Of a stretch of DNA of 64,000 nucleotides, positions 9,301 through 18,087 are shown piece after piece. How positions within the stretch are numbered: the first letter of the stretch is position 1; every line of letters begins with the position of its first letter. Below the pieces are notes generated by a model, which was not told the origin of the DNA, made no database searches, and was given only the letters and a program-made list of their open reading frames with translations. A program made the position numbers and the translations under genes. The DNA is from CAYMEV01 sp964389675 [NCBI: uncultured Candidatus Sumerlaeota bacterium]. Lineage in GTDB: Bacteria > CAYMEV01. The stretch spans positions 208,710-272,709 of the forward strand of contig CAYMEV010000002.1 of NCBI GenBank assembly GCA_964389675.1, given 5' to 3'.

Positions 9301-9424
9301 TGAAAGGCTGATCAGCCTTGAGAACAGGGTCAATAAGGATAAGATAAAAGAGATCAAAAGCAGTATATCTGCGGAAAATCTAAAGCAGGAAAACAAGAAT
9401 AATCCAAGAATTTCATATATATAG
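6341..9424 (+). CDS. Giant TPR protein with long acidic linkers
   Basis: 1027 residues, no signal peptide or membrane segment. Residues ~10-390 hold about nine or ten TPR motifs (NTLGDLYQLVRDKKNAIRSY, KLADLYNQQGIIAESISMY and others). From ~400 to 605 it is dominated by Asp/Glu. A short TPR block follows (~608-690; EVFLKFGLTEKAYKHIKAAL), then a second acidic stretch (~700-870), and a final TPR array (~880-990; YNLGIAFKEMGLIEDAIEAFEKA). The final block resembles C-terminal TPRs of pilus and gliding motility proteins such as FimV. It is followed after 12 nt by an ExeA-like ATPase, so the pair are probably co-expressed. Likely a scaffold for an envelope machine (inference). Confidence 0.85.
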   Translation: MARNDRRQLLKMHKIAENYRQKGQHANAIREYENIMKQFPQEKKLYNTLGDLYQLVRDKKNAIRSYISYAKALEDNGFTLQAIAVYKKITRLDNEDPEVYTKLADLYNQQGIIAESISMYMHLANIYQKQGLVKRAISVYEKVIDLQPDNLKIIALLADQYLKEGMKAEAVDKYLLFADILLKKDEWDKVKSVYNKILELDPENIKVRKGIGNLYFHVGDFENAEKYLVQAIRDFPDNEEILKDLGEVYIKVKDFQKARKIYDRLTVLLPDDTSIRKKLAFILLNIRDDEEAKKHLDVLIQHYKSNSAYDKMVDMLNDAKKLRKNFYFAYNSLIDTYSFLKQEANKYDIMKELGIRYYEDEKIFEAYEIFKEVKSIFNKDKEFITAFDDVEKRVRESDLEGGPAAADTEKEASVSEFDMESEEGEINFEIPEDLVFETDASSGDVSRSVSEEIDEVSIPVDDILDESKEDIMDLQFGELKKDEKGNETDEVIIVDDDFITEEDDFFSEESAEKVEISEDELEREIDQLELNESQEVPLLIDKEEHVDKSDVIVEDLEVDLIDDELSSEYDKKMDNVFDAIDEAEPEPSEGRELLESQEDETYSQIKENLTEAEVFLKFGLTEKAYKHIKAALDINPDNIDTLLKLKELYSLEGKKQDLVAVSMRIADLYQKKNDEENALKEYKFLHSIDPTNPVLKDVFKEEEISYDAGEKQYDSLLHNLIKETDVEDDFEIIEEQEGSSESGVSDLIYTLKNDKLYDQESIDQDLVDAQDLFSSETFEELKEEETGEEAEREEVKDEENVEEFTDEDLSGEDMEIDSSLSDDFFELVSPEDSEEHYDIGEEMGLIGPEDVTDSDQSITQIVEEFKKGVQDQLSPEDYETHYNLGIAFKEMGLIEDAIEAFEKAASTGKIMIETISMLGLCYIEKGMYQRAIDQFKKGLEYLEKDSEAYIGMIYDLANVYEVSNDPERSYIYFEEIISKKPDFRDASERLISLENRVNKDKIKEIKSSISAENLKQENKNNPRISYI

Positions 9425-9436
9425 GTAAGCAGGGCG

Positions 9437-10252
9437 GTGGATTACCTAAATTTTTATAAATTAAATAATATCCCATTTTCCAATACACCTGATAACAGGT
9501 TCTTCTTTGACAGCAAAAACCATAAGGATGCCCTGATAAGGCTGCGCCACAGTGCGGATGTAATGAGCGGGTTTGTCCTTGTTGTCGGGCATATTGGATC
9601 CGGAAAGACAACACTTGCACGCAAGTTCCTGGCTTCCCTTGACGATCATGATTTTGAAGCCGCGCTTCTCGTAATGATCCATACAGAAATAACTGCTGAC
9701 TGGCTGCTGCACAGGATAGCATCCCAGCTTGGCGTAAAGAATCCGGGGAGCAGGAAAGCAGATCTGCTGCCCGCGCTCTATGACAGGCTTTATAACCTCT
9801 ACGAGGAAAATAAAAAGGCCATTGTGATTATAGATGAAGCCCAGATGCTTCAGACAAGGGAAATAATGGAAGAATTCAGGGGGATGCTTAACCTTGAGGT
9901 TCCTGGAAGGAAACTGATACATTTTCTTTTTTTCGGGCTTCCGGAGGTTGAGGAGCTTATTAAGATCGATCCGCCTCTGTATCACAGAATGACTATGAGA
10001 ATAAAGCTGTCGCCTTTCAAATTTACCGAGACAGTTGAATATATAATTCACAGGCTTAAGGTTGCCGGCGCGACATATCCCGTCTTTTCAAAAGAATCAT
10101 TCCAGATAATATTTGATGCATCCAAGGGGATACCAAGGCTTATAAATACAATTTGCGATAACTGCCTTTTTGAGGGGTATTTGCTCAGGGCAAATGTGAT
10201 CAGCTCAAATATTACATCTGATGTTGTAGATAATCTGGCAATTGAAGTATAG
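9437..10252 (+). CDS. ExeA/GspA-like AAA ATPase
   Basis: 271-residue AAA+ ATPase of the ExeA family, whose best-known member helps insert the type II secretin into the cell wall. The start is GTG at 9437. The family opening DYLNFYKLNNIPFSNTPD is present, with Walker A GHIGSGKTT near residue 52, Walker B AIVIIDEAQML, a sensor-like FFGLPEVEE, and the GIPRLINTICDNCL winged region. The protein ends after the AAA module. It lacks the transmembrane helix and peptidoglycan-binding domain of ExeA, so it is a cytoplasmic short form, as in many pilus and exopolysaccharide loci. Placement after the giant TPR protein and near a secretin supports a role in that machine. Confidence 0.85.
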   Translation: MDYLNFYKLNNIPFSNTPDNRFFFDSKNHKDALIRLRHSADVMSGFVLVVGHIGSGKTTLARKFLASLDDHDFEAALLVMIHTEITADWLLHRIASQLGVKNPGSRKADLLPALYDRLYNLYEENKKAIVIIDEAQMLQTREIMEEFRGMLNLEVPGRKLIHFLFFGLPEVEELIKIDPPLYHRMTMRIKLSPFKFTETVEYIIHRLKVAGATYPVFSKESFQIIFDASKGIPRLINTICDNCLFEGYLLRANVISSNITSDVVDNLAIEV

Positions 10253-10297
10253 TTGATATTTACAGGATTCAGGTTTTATATTTTAGCAAGAAAATAT

Positions 10298-10325
10298 TTG
10301 ACTTAAGTGGGTTTTTATGTATAAA
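10298..10325 (+). promoter_or_regulatory. Predicted promoter of tRNA-Gly and bactofilin transcript
   Basis: TTGACT at 10298-10303 and TATAAA at 10320-10325, spaced 16 nt, about 64 nt before the tRNA. No terminator separates the tRNA from the bactofilin gene, so one transcript may cover both. Confidence 0.5.
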
Positions 10326-10389
10326 ATATGGTGGAATGTCTTACTAAAGATGAATTATCTATGAGCTTTTAATAATGCTCTTATTAAAA

Positions 10390-10461
10390 GCGGGTGTAAC
10401 TCAGTGGTAGAGTGCAAGCTTCCCAAGCTTGAAGTCGCGGGTTCAAATCCCGTTACCCGCT
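10390..10461 (+). tRNA. tRNA-Gly (anticodon CCC)
   Basis: A full cloverleaf can be folded by eye. The acceptor stem is GCGGGTG with TACCCGC (one G-T pair), the D-arm is ACTC/GAGT, and the anticodon stem is CAAGC/GCTTG around the loop TTCCCAA, giving anticodon CCC for GGG codons. The T-arm is GCGGG/CCCGT with loop TTCAAAT. The discriminator is T and CCA is not encoded, so the tail must be added by the CCA enzyme. The anticodon arm is very like that of E. coli tRNA-Gly(CCC). Confidence 0.95.
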
Positions 10462-10485
10462 TTAGCGACTATAAGGAGTTGTATG

Positions 10486-11103
10486 ATGAGCCCGTTCTTA
10501 TTTACGAAGGAAAAGAAAAAACCACATGAAAAGCAGAATCCATCCACTCCACACTCAAGGCAGGACCTGCAAAAAGGAAGCCAGCCCAGGCAAAAGCCTG
10601 AGCCTCCGGGCAAAAACAGGGAAACAGAAGCAAAGGCTGTTATAGAGCCTTCAGAGAAACCAAAAGAGCATCATAACATGTTCAAGTTTTATAATAAAGA
10701 AGAAAAGTCCTCAGAAAAGGAGGTTTACAGTATGATTGGAAAAGGAATTAAAATCAAGGGTGAACTGGTAGGTGAAGAAGATATAGTCATTGAAGGTTTT
10801 GTCGAGGGTAAGGTAAAGCTCGATAAATCTTTAAAGATTGGAGAGGCCGGGATTGTAATTGCAGATATAAATGCAAAAATGGTTACAGTCTCGGGCAAGG
10901 TAGAGGGGAATATCTATGCTTCTGAAAAGATTGAGCTTTTACCAAGCGCCAATGTCCAGGGAAACCTGTTCTCTACTAAGATCGTGATATCAGAGGGAGC
11001 AAATTTTCAGGGTAAAATAGATATGTCAGGGAGTACAAAGCCTGAATCGATCAAGGAAAAGCCTTCTCTTTTGCCTAAAGAAAATCTGAAGGCAAAGGAA
11101 TGA
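10486..11103 (+). CDS. Bactofilin family cytoskeletal protein
   Basis: Polymer-forming cytoskeletal protein. The bactofilin core covers about residues 83-185: IGKGIKIKGELVGEEDIVIEGF, then repeated short beta-helix turns such as VSGKVEGNIYASEKIELLPSANVQGNL. The ~80-residue N-terminal extension is rich in Lys, Pro and Gln. I chose ATG 10486 because AAGGAG lies 7 nt before it; an adjacent in-frame ATG at 10483 is possible, and the longer frame beginning inside the tRNA is not credible. A second in-frame ATG at 10732 has a strong AAAGGAGG site and would give a 123-residue core-only form. The stop overlaps the next start (ATGA). Confidence 0.88.
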   Translation: MSPFLFTKEKKKPHEKQNPSTPHSRQDLQKGSQPRQKPEPPGKNRETEAKAVIEPSEKPKEHHNMFKFYNKEEKSSEKEVYSMIGKGIKIKGELVGEEDIVIEGFVEGKVKLDKSLKIGEAGIVIADINAKMVTVSGKVEGNIYASEKIELLPSANVQGNLFSTKIVISEGANFQGKIDMSGSTKPESIKEKPSLLPKENLKAKE

Positions 11104-12023
11104 AAATGGAAAAACCTTTTTATAAAAAAGCAGTATTTGCCTTTATTTTTCTGCTAATTACCTTTACACCAGTCATAAGCCTCTTTTCACAACAGAAGGT
11201 GGCTGTCCTTAAATCGTCAGATACAGATGATTTTAATGCTGTAAGAAATGGATTTATGAGCGTATTTTTCGGGGAATTTGAAGAGTTTAACTGCGAGAAT
11301 GACATGAATACCGCGAAAAGAAGAATGGCAATTATTAAATCTGATGAATTTGATGTTGTCCTTGCTATTGGCACTATTGCAGTAACAGCTGCACTTGATG
11401 CAAACCATGGCGGACTGATAATCGGTACCATGGTCCACAATCCGGATAAACTCACTGCAGGATCTTCCAATCTGACCATAATAGGCATGTATCCCAAGCT
11501 TGACATATTGCTTGGTTTGATAAAAAGCTTCAATATAAGCAATCTGGGTTTGCTTTATAATCCTGATGAGAGCAATGAATTTGTAGAAAGGCTTAAAGTA
11601 GCCGGCCAGAGGCAGAAGGTTAATATTATTACCCAGGAAGCGAACTCTCCCAGGGTAGTGCCGGCTGTTTTCCAGCAGCTCCAGGGTCAGATAGATGCCT
11701 TTTTATTTATGTCCGATTCTATATATTCAATCAAGGATTCAATTGACTTTATACTGCAGACATGCCTGCAGAACAGAATAATCACAATCGCCCCCACGCA
11801 TATGCTTGTTACCCAGGGGGCAGTTGTCAGCATTTCAGCTGATTTTGTTGAAATAGGCCGATTATCTGCACAAATGGTAAATGATCATTTCAGCGGGAAA
11901 AGACTGCCTGCTTTCAAAGAGCCTGATTCCCTGAGTGTATCATATAATCAAAATACAGCTACCAGCATGGGTATTACCATTCCAGCTGAAATTGAAAGGG
12001 AAGCAAAACAGGTTATCAGGTAA
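11100..12023 (+). CDS. Periplasmic substrate-binding protein (ABC_sub_bind / TrpX-like)
   Basis: 307 residues with an N-terminal signal segment (residues ~8-30, [19 protein letters not shown]) and no lipobox Cys, so it is probably a soluble periplasmic protein. The remainder matches the two-lobe ABC_sub_bind family: [51 protein letters not shown] and the long [13 protein letters not shown] stretch. These proteins usually feed an ABC permease of the BtpA/TrpX type. No permease or ATPase gene is present here. Instead a chemoreceptor gene follows 4 nt later. A role as ligand-presenting sensor protein is a plausible alternative to transport. It overlaps the bactofilin stop by 4 nt. Confidence 0.82.
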   Translation: MKMEKPFYKKAVFAFIFLLITFTPVISLFSQQKVAVLKSSDTDDFNAVRNGFMSVFFGEFEEFNCENDMNTAKRRMAIIKSDEFDVVLAIGTIAVTAALDANHGGLIIGTMVHNPDKLTAGSSNLTIIGMYPKLDILLGLIKSFNISNLGLLYNPDESNEFVERLKVAGQRQKVNIITQEANSPRVVPAVFQQLQGQIDAFLFMSDSIYSIKDSIDFILQTCLQNRIITIAPTHMLVTQGAVVSISADFVEIGRLSAQMVNDHFSGKRLPAFKEPDSLSVSYNQNTATSMGITIPAEIEREAKQVIR

Positions 12024-12027
12024 CTGG

Positions 12028-14196
12028 ATGTTTAGAAATCTAAATATTACCCTGAAGATCTCAATAATATTAATACTTATCTTCATTTTTTTCATTACCA
12101 TCTTTGCAATATTTAATATCATAAAGACTGGCGATCTTTTGAAAGATGCATTTATTCTCAGGGGAAACAGCCTGGTAAACAAGCTTTCTTCCGATTCATC
12201 ATATTTTGTAAGCATGAGCATTACTATTGATCAGCGAAAGAACCTTGAAAATGAGTTAAAGAAATTATCGGACGAAGACGATTTTCTATATGCATATATA
12301 TTTGACAGAAGCGGCAAGATTCTCGCTTCTTTTGACAATTCAAACCAGAACCTTATAGAAGGCATTACTGCTTCAACAGTCATTGATACCCTGAAGGACA
12401 GAATCTCAAGCCACGCGGGAAATGATCCGGTATCTGAGATCAAGGCCAAAGAGAACCATAAGGGAGGCATCTACGAATTTTTTCTGCCTGTTGCAATTGA
12501 CCTGGATATGTCAGCTCCTGGAGATGTCTTCAGTTCAGGCCCTTCTACAGCCAGGGCCGATAATAAGATTGGAGGGGTTGTGATCGGTTTGAGCTACAGC
12601 AGAGTCCATTCACAGCTGAACAACCTTATTGTTGTATTAATCATCCTTGTTCTTGTTCTTTCTGTCCTTATATATTTTATTATCTTTTTCTTTATAAAAT
12701 TTATACTGTTGAAACCCATGTCGCTTATACTCTCAACATCGAATAAGATTGCCGACGGCAATCTTACTGAACGGGTATATGTCAAATCAAATGATGAACT
12801 GGGTGAATTAAGCAATATGTTCAATAAAATGACAGAACAGCTGTGCACTATGATAAGTCAGATTATTTCTAGCCATCAGAGGATGGACAGGACTACGTTT
12901 GACCTTGATGAGGCTATAAAGAATGTTCTTTACACTATAGAGACTCAGACCAAGGATATTAAGAATATTTCACACTTTCTGTCAGACATGATGGTATCAA
13001 TACAGAATATTGCCAGTAATATACAGAAACTGTTGATGTACGCAGAGGATACATCTTCTTCAGTCCTTGAAATGACAGCATCCATTGACGAGGTCCTGGA
13101 CAATACAGAGAACCTTTCTAATTCTGTATCTGAGACTGCATCATCTGTTGAGGAGATGGCTGTATATTTCAAGCAGATTGCAAACAATGTAAATGTACTG
13201 AGAAAATTTGCGGAGGATACATCCAGCTCCATGGCCGAGATGGAGGTTGCCATCAAACAGGTTGAGATCATTGCCATGGATTCCATGAATCTTTCGATAG
13301 AGGTATCCAAAAACTCACAGGATGGCATGGATGTTGTCCAGAGAAATATAGATATAATGCAGGATATAAAGGAGACCGTTTTTTCATCTGTCCAGATTAT
13401 AGAAAGGCTTGGCAAAAGATCGGAAGAAATTGGTGAAATACTTACTGTCATTAATGATGTTGGGGAGCAGACCAACCTTCTGGCACTTAATGCTGCAATT
13501 ATTGCAGCTCAGGCAGGCGAGCACGGAAAGGGATTTGCTGTTGTTGCTGATGAAATACGTGATCTGTCTGAAAGGACAGCTAATAGCACAAAAGAGATTG
13601 CTAACCTTATAAAAGCACTCCAGGATGAAGCAGCTAATGCCGTTAAATCAATGAGAATGGGGAGTGAAAATGTGGAGAAGGGATTTGAGCAAAGCCGATT
13701 GACCGGTGAAGCGCTAAGAAAGATTAATGAATCTGCTTCAAGATCTACAGATATGGCCAAGGAGATAGCAAAAGCCACGAAAGAGCAGACTGAAGGTTCA
13801 AAATTGGTAACAAGAGAAGTAGAGAAGGTTACGGAAATGATACTTCAGATAAACAGGGCTACAGAAGAACAGACTAAGAGCTCTGAGCTGATAATGAGGG
13901 CTGTAAATGATATGAGAAACCTTACCAAGCAGGTTAAAAAAGCCATGGTCGAGCAATCGCTCGGTTCAAAGCAGATCGCCAAGGCTGTTGAAAATGTTAC
14001 AGATATGACTGACAGCATTAATAAGGCTACTCAGGAGCAGAAAACAAACAGCGAAGAGATCCAGAAGATTATAAATACCCTTGGCAACAGTGTAGATTTG
14101 AATGCCAAGAATATAAATATTATGGATAATGCATTAAAAGAGCTTAAGAGGCAGGCATCTATGCTCAGGGATGCCATCTCCAAGTTTAAGGTCTAA
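12028..14196 (+). CDS. Methyl-accepting chemotaxis protein
   Basis: Transmembrane chemoreceptor of 722 residues. TM1 is ~10-30, a periplasmic sensor of ~165 residues follows (with a Cache-like [15 protein letters not shown] strand pair), TM2 is ~199-227, then HAMP ~228-275 ([19 protein letters not shown]). A very long coiled-coil signalling domain with several SSVxEMxxSI repeats follows. The kinase-contact tip reads [19 protein letters not shown] and [19 protein letters not shown]. Ile replaces the usual Glu in NAAIEAA, a variant seen in some receptors. I chose ATG 12028 because it begins just before TM1; the longer frame overlaps the previous gene. No che genes are visible in the window. Confidence 0.93.
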   Translation: MFRNLNITLKISIILILIFIFFITIFAIFNIIKTGDLLKDAFILRGNSLVNKLSSDSSYFVSMSITIDQRKNLENELKKLSDEDDFLYAYIFDRSGKILASFDNSNQNLIEGITASTVIDTLKDRISSHAGNDPVSEIKAKENHKGGIYEFFLPVAIDLDMSAPGDVFSSGPSTARADNKIGGVVIGLSYSRVHSQLNNLIVVLIILVLVLSVLIYFIIFFFIKFILLKPMSLILSTSNKIADGNLTERVYVKSNDELGELSNMFNKMTEQLCTMISQIISSHQRMDRTTFDLDEAIKNVLYTIETQTKDIKNISHFLSDMMVSIQNIASNIQKLLMYAEDTSSSVLEMTASIDEVLDNTENLSNSVSETASSVEEMAVYFKQIANNVNVLRKFAEDTSSSMAEMEVAIKQVEIIAMDSMNLSIEVSKNSQDGMDVVQRNIDIMQDIKETVFSSVQIIERLGKRSEEIGEILTVINDVGEQTNLLALNAAIIAAQAGEHGKGFAVVADEIRDLSERTANSTKEIANLIKALQDEAANAVKSMRMGSENVEKGFEQSRLTGEALRKINESASRSTDMAKEIAKATKEQTEGSKLVTREVEKVTEMILQINRATEEQTKSSELIMRAVNDMRNLTKQVKKAMVEQSLGSKQIAKAVENVTDMTDSINKATQEQKTNSEEIQKIINTLGNSVDLNAKNINIMDNALKELKRQASMLRDAISKFKV

Positions 14197-14219
14197 AATC
14201 CAGAGGAAAAAAATTCCAT

Positions 14220-15611
14220 ATGGATTCAAAAATCTCAATATTGATACTTGCCGGCGGAATCGGAAGCAGGTTTAAAACATCCCGGAACAAACTGGTATTT
14301 GATATAATGGGAAAGCCAGTCTTTTCGCATGTTTATGACTGCGCAAAGAGCATATCGGATGATATTACCGCAGTTCTGGGCCCTCACAACCGGGAACAGA
14401 TATTGGCCCTGCATCCGGGCCTCAACCATATTATACAGCAGAAACCCCTTGGTACAGGAGATGCTTTAATTAAATATATCCAGCAGAAAAAGCAGGATCC
14501 CGGGGAAAAAAATGCAGTTCTTGTTCTGCTTGGAGATGTGCCTCTTGTTTCATCAGATACGCTGATAAAATTTAAGGACCATTTTACAAATAAGAGGCTG
14601 TCCATTGGTTTCATATCAACAAGTATTGATGAACCGATGGGCTATGGAAGAATTATAAGGGATACCGGGAATGCGCCTGTTGCAATAAAGGAGGAGGCTG
14701 ATCTCTCAGAACAGGAGATCAGCATAAAAGAGGTAAATACAGGGATATTCCTCCTGAGGTATGATTTCCTGGAGAAATGCCTTTATAAATTAGCACCGCA
14801 TGATCCAAAGGGTGAATACTATATAACAGATCTGGCAGGTATTGCAATAAATGATGGTTTTTTAGCAGATTCTTATCATTCCCATGATTGTATTGAATTT
14901 ACAGGTATTAATACTATTAAGGACCTGAGAATTGCCAGAGATAAGGTAAAGGACAGGATAAACCTGTTTCATATGGAAAATGGAGTGGATATAATAGACC
15001 CTTCAAGCACCTTTATAGATATAAATGTCCATATTGATATGGATTCTGTTATCTATCCCAATAATATCATAAGGGGTACGACCACTATAAAGAAGGGTTG
15101 CTTTTTAGGCCCTGCAAATTATATTGAAAATTGTGATCTTGGACAGAATACGCGGATATTAGGCTTTTCTTATATCAGGGACTCAATTATCGGAAGCGGT
15201 ACATCCATAGGGCCTTTTGCACACCTCAGGATGAATAACAGGATAGCAGATAATGTCAGGATAGGCAATTATGTAGAGATCAAAAAGTCATCTGTGGGAG
15301 ATAACAGCAAGATCCCTCACCTGAGCTATGTCGGTGATGCTGATATCGGGAAAAACGTAAATATAGGTGCCGGAGTAATCACATGCAATTATGACGGAGA
15401 GAAGAAACATCCGACAACAATCCATGACAATGCCTTCATAGGGAGCGACAGCCAGCTTGTAGCACCTGTAACGATCGGCGAGGAAGCCTATATTGCCTCG
15501 GGCAGTACTATTGTGTCTGATGTACCTGCATATTCGCTTGCAGTAGCAAGAAACAGGCAAACCAATAAGAAGGACTGGGTTAAATACAAAAAACGCATTA
15601 AAAACCCTTAA
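14220..15611 (+). CDS. glmU: Bifunctional GlmU (GlcN-1-P acetyltransferase / GlcNAc-1-P uridyltransferase)
   Basis: Makes UDP-GlcNAc, precursor of peptidoglycan and lipid A. The 463-residue length is typical. The N-terminal nucleotidyltransferase starts with ILILAGGIGSRFKTSRNKL; the family usually has AAGKGTRM. QQKPLGTGDAL, LLGDVPLV and the NTGIFLLRYDFLEKCL stretch follow. Residues ~250-450 form the left-handed beta-helix with hexapeptide repeats (for example IGPFAHLRMN, IGNYVEIKKSSVG, and NIGAGVITCNYDG with the active-site region). It follows the chemoreceptor by 23 nt and is convergent with the next gene, overlapping it by a few bases at the stops. Confidence 0.93.
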   Translation: MDSKISILILAGGIGSRFKTSRNKLVFDIMGKPVFSHVYDCAKSISDDITAVLGPHNREQILALHPGLNHIIQQKPLGTGDALIKYIQQKKQDPGEKNAVLVLLGDVPLVSSDTLIKFKDHFTNKRLSIGFISTSIDEPMGYGRIIRDTGNAPVAIKEEADLSEQEISIKEVNTGIFLLRYDFLEKCLYKLAPHDPKGEYYITDLAGIAINDGFLADSYHSHDCIEFTGINTIKDLRIARDKVKDRINLFHMENGVDIIDPSSTFIDINVHIDMDSVIYPNNIIRGTTTIKKGCFLGPANYIENCDLGQNTRILGFSYIRDSIIGSGTSIGPFAHLRMNNRIADNVRIGNYVEIKKSSVGDNSKIPHLSYVGDADIGKNVNIGAGVITCNYDGEKKHPTTIHDNAFIGSDSQLVAPVTIGEEAYIASGSTIVSDVPAYSLAVARNRQTNKKDWVKYKKRIKNP

Positions 15612-17038
15612 TTATCAAGGAGAAGCGATCTCAAACTATTCCAGAAACTGTTCGCCTCCAGGGATTCACCGTTAAAAAAGGCTGCACCTCCAAATTCACC
15701 CTCTTTCAGTATAGCGCCATAGGAATCTGATATATAGCTGAAGGGATGATTTTTTTCTCTTTTCAGCGTAAGGTAGGCACCAATACCGGGTATTATTCTG
15801 CAGTGGTTATTCAGCTTGATCTCTGTGGCATAATCCTTAATATGCCCGATTGATTGAGGGTAAAAATAGGTCATTGGAAAGATCAGGTCAACCATATCCT
15901 TTTCAATCCACAGTACAGGGTCCTGAAAATGATTCACGGCAGAAAATCCGTTTCCCCGAAGCTTGCCTATGACAGCACATGATACTATAATGTCCCCTGC
16001 CCTCGATTTTATATAGTCATATAATCCTTTCAGATGCATGTTTATCCTGTTCCTGATAAAATCTTCATAGCCTACTTTGATTCCAAGGAGACTATATTTC
16101 TTTGCCAGCTCCCTGTTATATATGTATTTTTTATCATCAAGCCTGAAATAATCAAAATGGATACCATCAAATTCATAATTGCTTAATAGCTCATCAATTA
16201 TTGTCAGAATGTATTCATATACCCCGCTATGGGCAGGGTGAAGGAATGTATAACCCCCGGCTGAGGGTAAATTTCCTCTATTATCCTCTGCAGCCAGATT
16301 TCTGAGTATATTTATTGGCAGTTCAATTCCATTGGCCTTCTGGAGTTTTTTTCTCCCTGAATGCTCTATGGGGAACACATTGATCCATACATGTATATTT
16401 AGATTATGGCGTCTGCAGAGGTCTATCATGAAATCCAGCGGATCCCAGCCGGGATCCTCCCCGATTATGCTGTTAAGCGATAGAAGGTGGCTGAAAGGCT
16501 CAATTTTGCTTTTGTAGAGCACATCACCATTGCCCCTCGCCTGGAAGATAATATCCGTAATCCCGCTGCTTGCAGCATTTATTACAATGCCTGATAATAC
16601 CTTTTGTATCTCCTGATTGTACTCTTTCTGATCCTTCAATTTATTTTTGTTAACCATGTGTGCAAAATCGAACCTGCTTATCCATAGATAATTTTTCAAG
16701 AAAATTATCCTGCCGTCCTCCTTAAAAAAGCTGTAATCCCTTTTCCCGATAAATACATTTTTGCTGTAGCAGTTGATCTTCAGGGAATGAAGACCTTCCC
16801 TTAGTGATGAGAACCTTATTCTGAAGGATTGATTTTCAAGGTCTTTATATGATTTTATTTCCTTCTGCTTATTGAAGATGATACCTATTGAATCTGCCAT
16901 TCTGCAATCGGTTACGAAAATATACCTGTCATCCTCAAATCCTCGGTATTCGAGACTTATAGGTTCTGAAGACCCTGGAATGGCCTGAATGCCTGATAGC
17001 ATCATAAGAGAAATTAATACTGCATTTAGAAGGGCCAT
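15608..17038 (-). CDS. Putative secreted glycoside hydrolase-like protein (GHL10 / DUF4015 type)
   Basis: 476 residues with a signal peptide (ALLNAVLISLMMLSGIQA, cleavage near 20). The second half has the (beta/alpha)8 pattern of GHL10-type proteins such as YngK: NIHVWINVFPI, the PAHSGVYEYILTIIDELLSNY helix, the key YEFDGIHFDYFR with two acidic residues, and DLIFPMTYFYPQSI. Residues 20-130 form a separate beta-rich N-terminal domain of unknown type. The reaction and substrate are not established for this family; glycan cleavage in the envelope is inferred. Single gene, convergent with glmU, divergent from the nucleotidyltransferase. No clear Shine-Dalgarno is visible. Confidence 0.75.
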   Translation of the reverse strand: MALLNAVLISLMMLSGIQAIPGSSEPISLEYRGFEDDRYIFVTDCRMADSIGIIFNKQKEIKSYKDLENQSFRIRFSSLREGLHSLKINCYSKNVFIGKRDYSFFKEDGRIIFLKNYLWISRFDFAHMVNKNKLKDQKEYNQEIQKVLSGIVINAASSGITDIIFQARGNGDVLYKSKIEPFSHLLSLNSIIGEDPGWDPLDFMIDLCRRHNLNIHVWINVFPIEHSGRKKLQKANGIELPINILRNLAAEDNRGNLPSAGGYTFLHPAHSGVYEYILTIIDELLSNYEFDGIHFDYFRLDDKKYIYNRELAKKYSLLGIKVGYEDFIRNRINMHLKGLYDYIKSRAGDIIVSCAVIGKLRGNGFSAVNHFQDPVLWIEKDMVDLIFPMTYFYPQSIGHIKDYATEIKLNNHCRIIPGIGAYLTLKREKNHPFSYISDSYGAILKEGEFGGAAFFNGESLEANSFWNSLRSLLLDN

Positions 17039-17137
17039 GGTGCAATTTTACAGTCCAAATGCAGATTCAGTCAAGAATATAAAACCGGGCTATTATAAAA
17101 TATTGGAAGATTTGCCTATATGTGGTACTATTCCCCT

Positions 17138-18055
17138 ATGGATGCTGTAATTCTTTGTGCTGGCTACGGGGCAAGGCTGAGGCCTGTTACACTGTATTAT
17201 CAGAAAGCTGCACTGGGAATATATGCAGTCCCGCCTGTACTCTATCAGATACTCAATCTAAGAAATCAGGGATGCAAAAGATTTTTTATCAATATGTTCC
17301 ATCAGAAAGAATCCCTCAAAGGTATCCTGAAAAGATTCAGCCCATCAGGAATCGAGATCAATATTATAGAAGAAAATGAGATATTGGGGACAGGCGGTGC
17401 AATATACAATATGAGAGATCTTCTCAAAGGAGATTTTCTTGTTATCAACGGGGATTCATACCTGGATATAGAGCTCGCCAGATTCTATGAATTCCATGAA
17501 TCGTCTGGAAATCTATCCTCATTGATGCTTGGTTGCAGGAGCGGGAAGGATGTTTCCGGAATTGGAATGAAAGATGGAATAATAACGGATATTGACATAG
17601 ATAAGGTGCATGACCAGCCATTTATGTTTTACGGATGCCACATTATCAGCAGCGAGATATTTGGATATTTTAGCAAAAGCGGATATTCAGACATAATACT
17701 GGATCTTTACCTTAGTCTTGCAGAAGATGGCAGGCTCGGGGGATATACAGTCAGTAAGCCCCTGTTTGATATTGGCACCTTTGAGAACATAAAGACTGGC
17801 CTTGATATACTTGTCAGGTCCAGTTTCAAAGCAGTTAATATCAGGGATTATGCAATATATGACGCTAAGAACAATTCTGTCTATTTCGGCAGTGATAATA
17901 TCAAAGGGAACATAAGGAACAGCACAATATCCTATGGCGTTACCGCTTCAAGGGGATCTGAAATAATCAACTCTGTGATAATGCAGGATAACCATATCGG
18001 GCCTGGAAACAGAGTTGTAAATGCCATTGTCCCACCTGGATTCTTCAGGAAATAG
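17138..18055 (+). CDS. Sugar-1-phosphate nucleotidyltransferase
   Basis: 305 residues. The N-terminal catalytic Rossmann-type domain begins MDAVILCAGYGARLRPVT, the nucleotide-binding loop of RmlA/ManC/MurU relatives. It continues with ENEILGTGGAIYNM (base recognition), FLVINGDSYLDIEL (metal-binding Asp) and the GTFENIKTG segment. The last ~70 residues are a short hexapeptide-like helix (ISYGVTASRGSEIINSVIMQDN). Which sugar is activated cannot be told. An in-frame ATG at 17120 would add six residues and has GGAAG upstream, so the start is not settled. Stand-alone gene between two minus-strand units; mannose, glucose and MurNAc-1-P (MurU) are all possible substrates. Confidence 0.82.
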   Translation: MDAVILCAGYGARLRPVTLYYQKAALGIYAVPPVLYQILNLRNQGCKRFFINMFHQKESLKGILKRFSPSGIEINIIEENEILGTGGAIYNMRDLLKGDFLVINGDSYLDIELARFYEFHESSGNLSSLMLGCRSGKDVSGIGMKDGIITDIDIDKVHDQPFMFYGCHIISSEIFGYFSKSGYSDIILDLYLSLAEDGRLGGYTVSKPLFDIGTFENIKTGLDILVRSSFKAVNIRDYAIYDAKNNSVYFGSDNIKGNIRNSTISYGVTASRGSEIINSVIMQDNHIGPGNRVVNAIVPPGFFRK

Positions 18056-18087
18056 GGCAAAAATATCCTGGATATGATATTTGTCAT

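Noticed and set aside
10390-10461. tRNA-Gly as an integration (attachment) site
   Set aside because: No integrase, no duplicated tRNA end and no composition change next to it.
10429-10485. Longer bactofilin start inside the tRNA
   Set aside because: It would make the tRNA coding, and AAGGAG correctly spaced to ATG 10486 is present.
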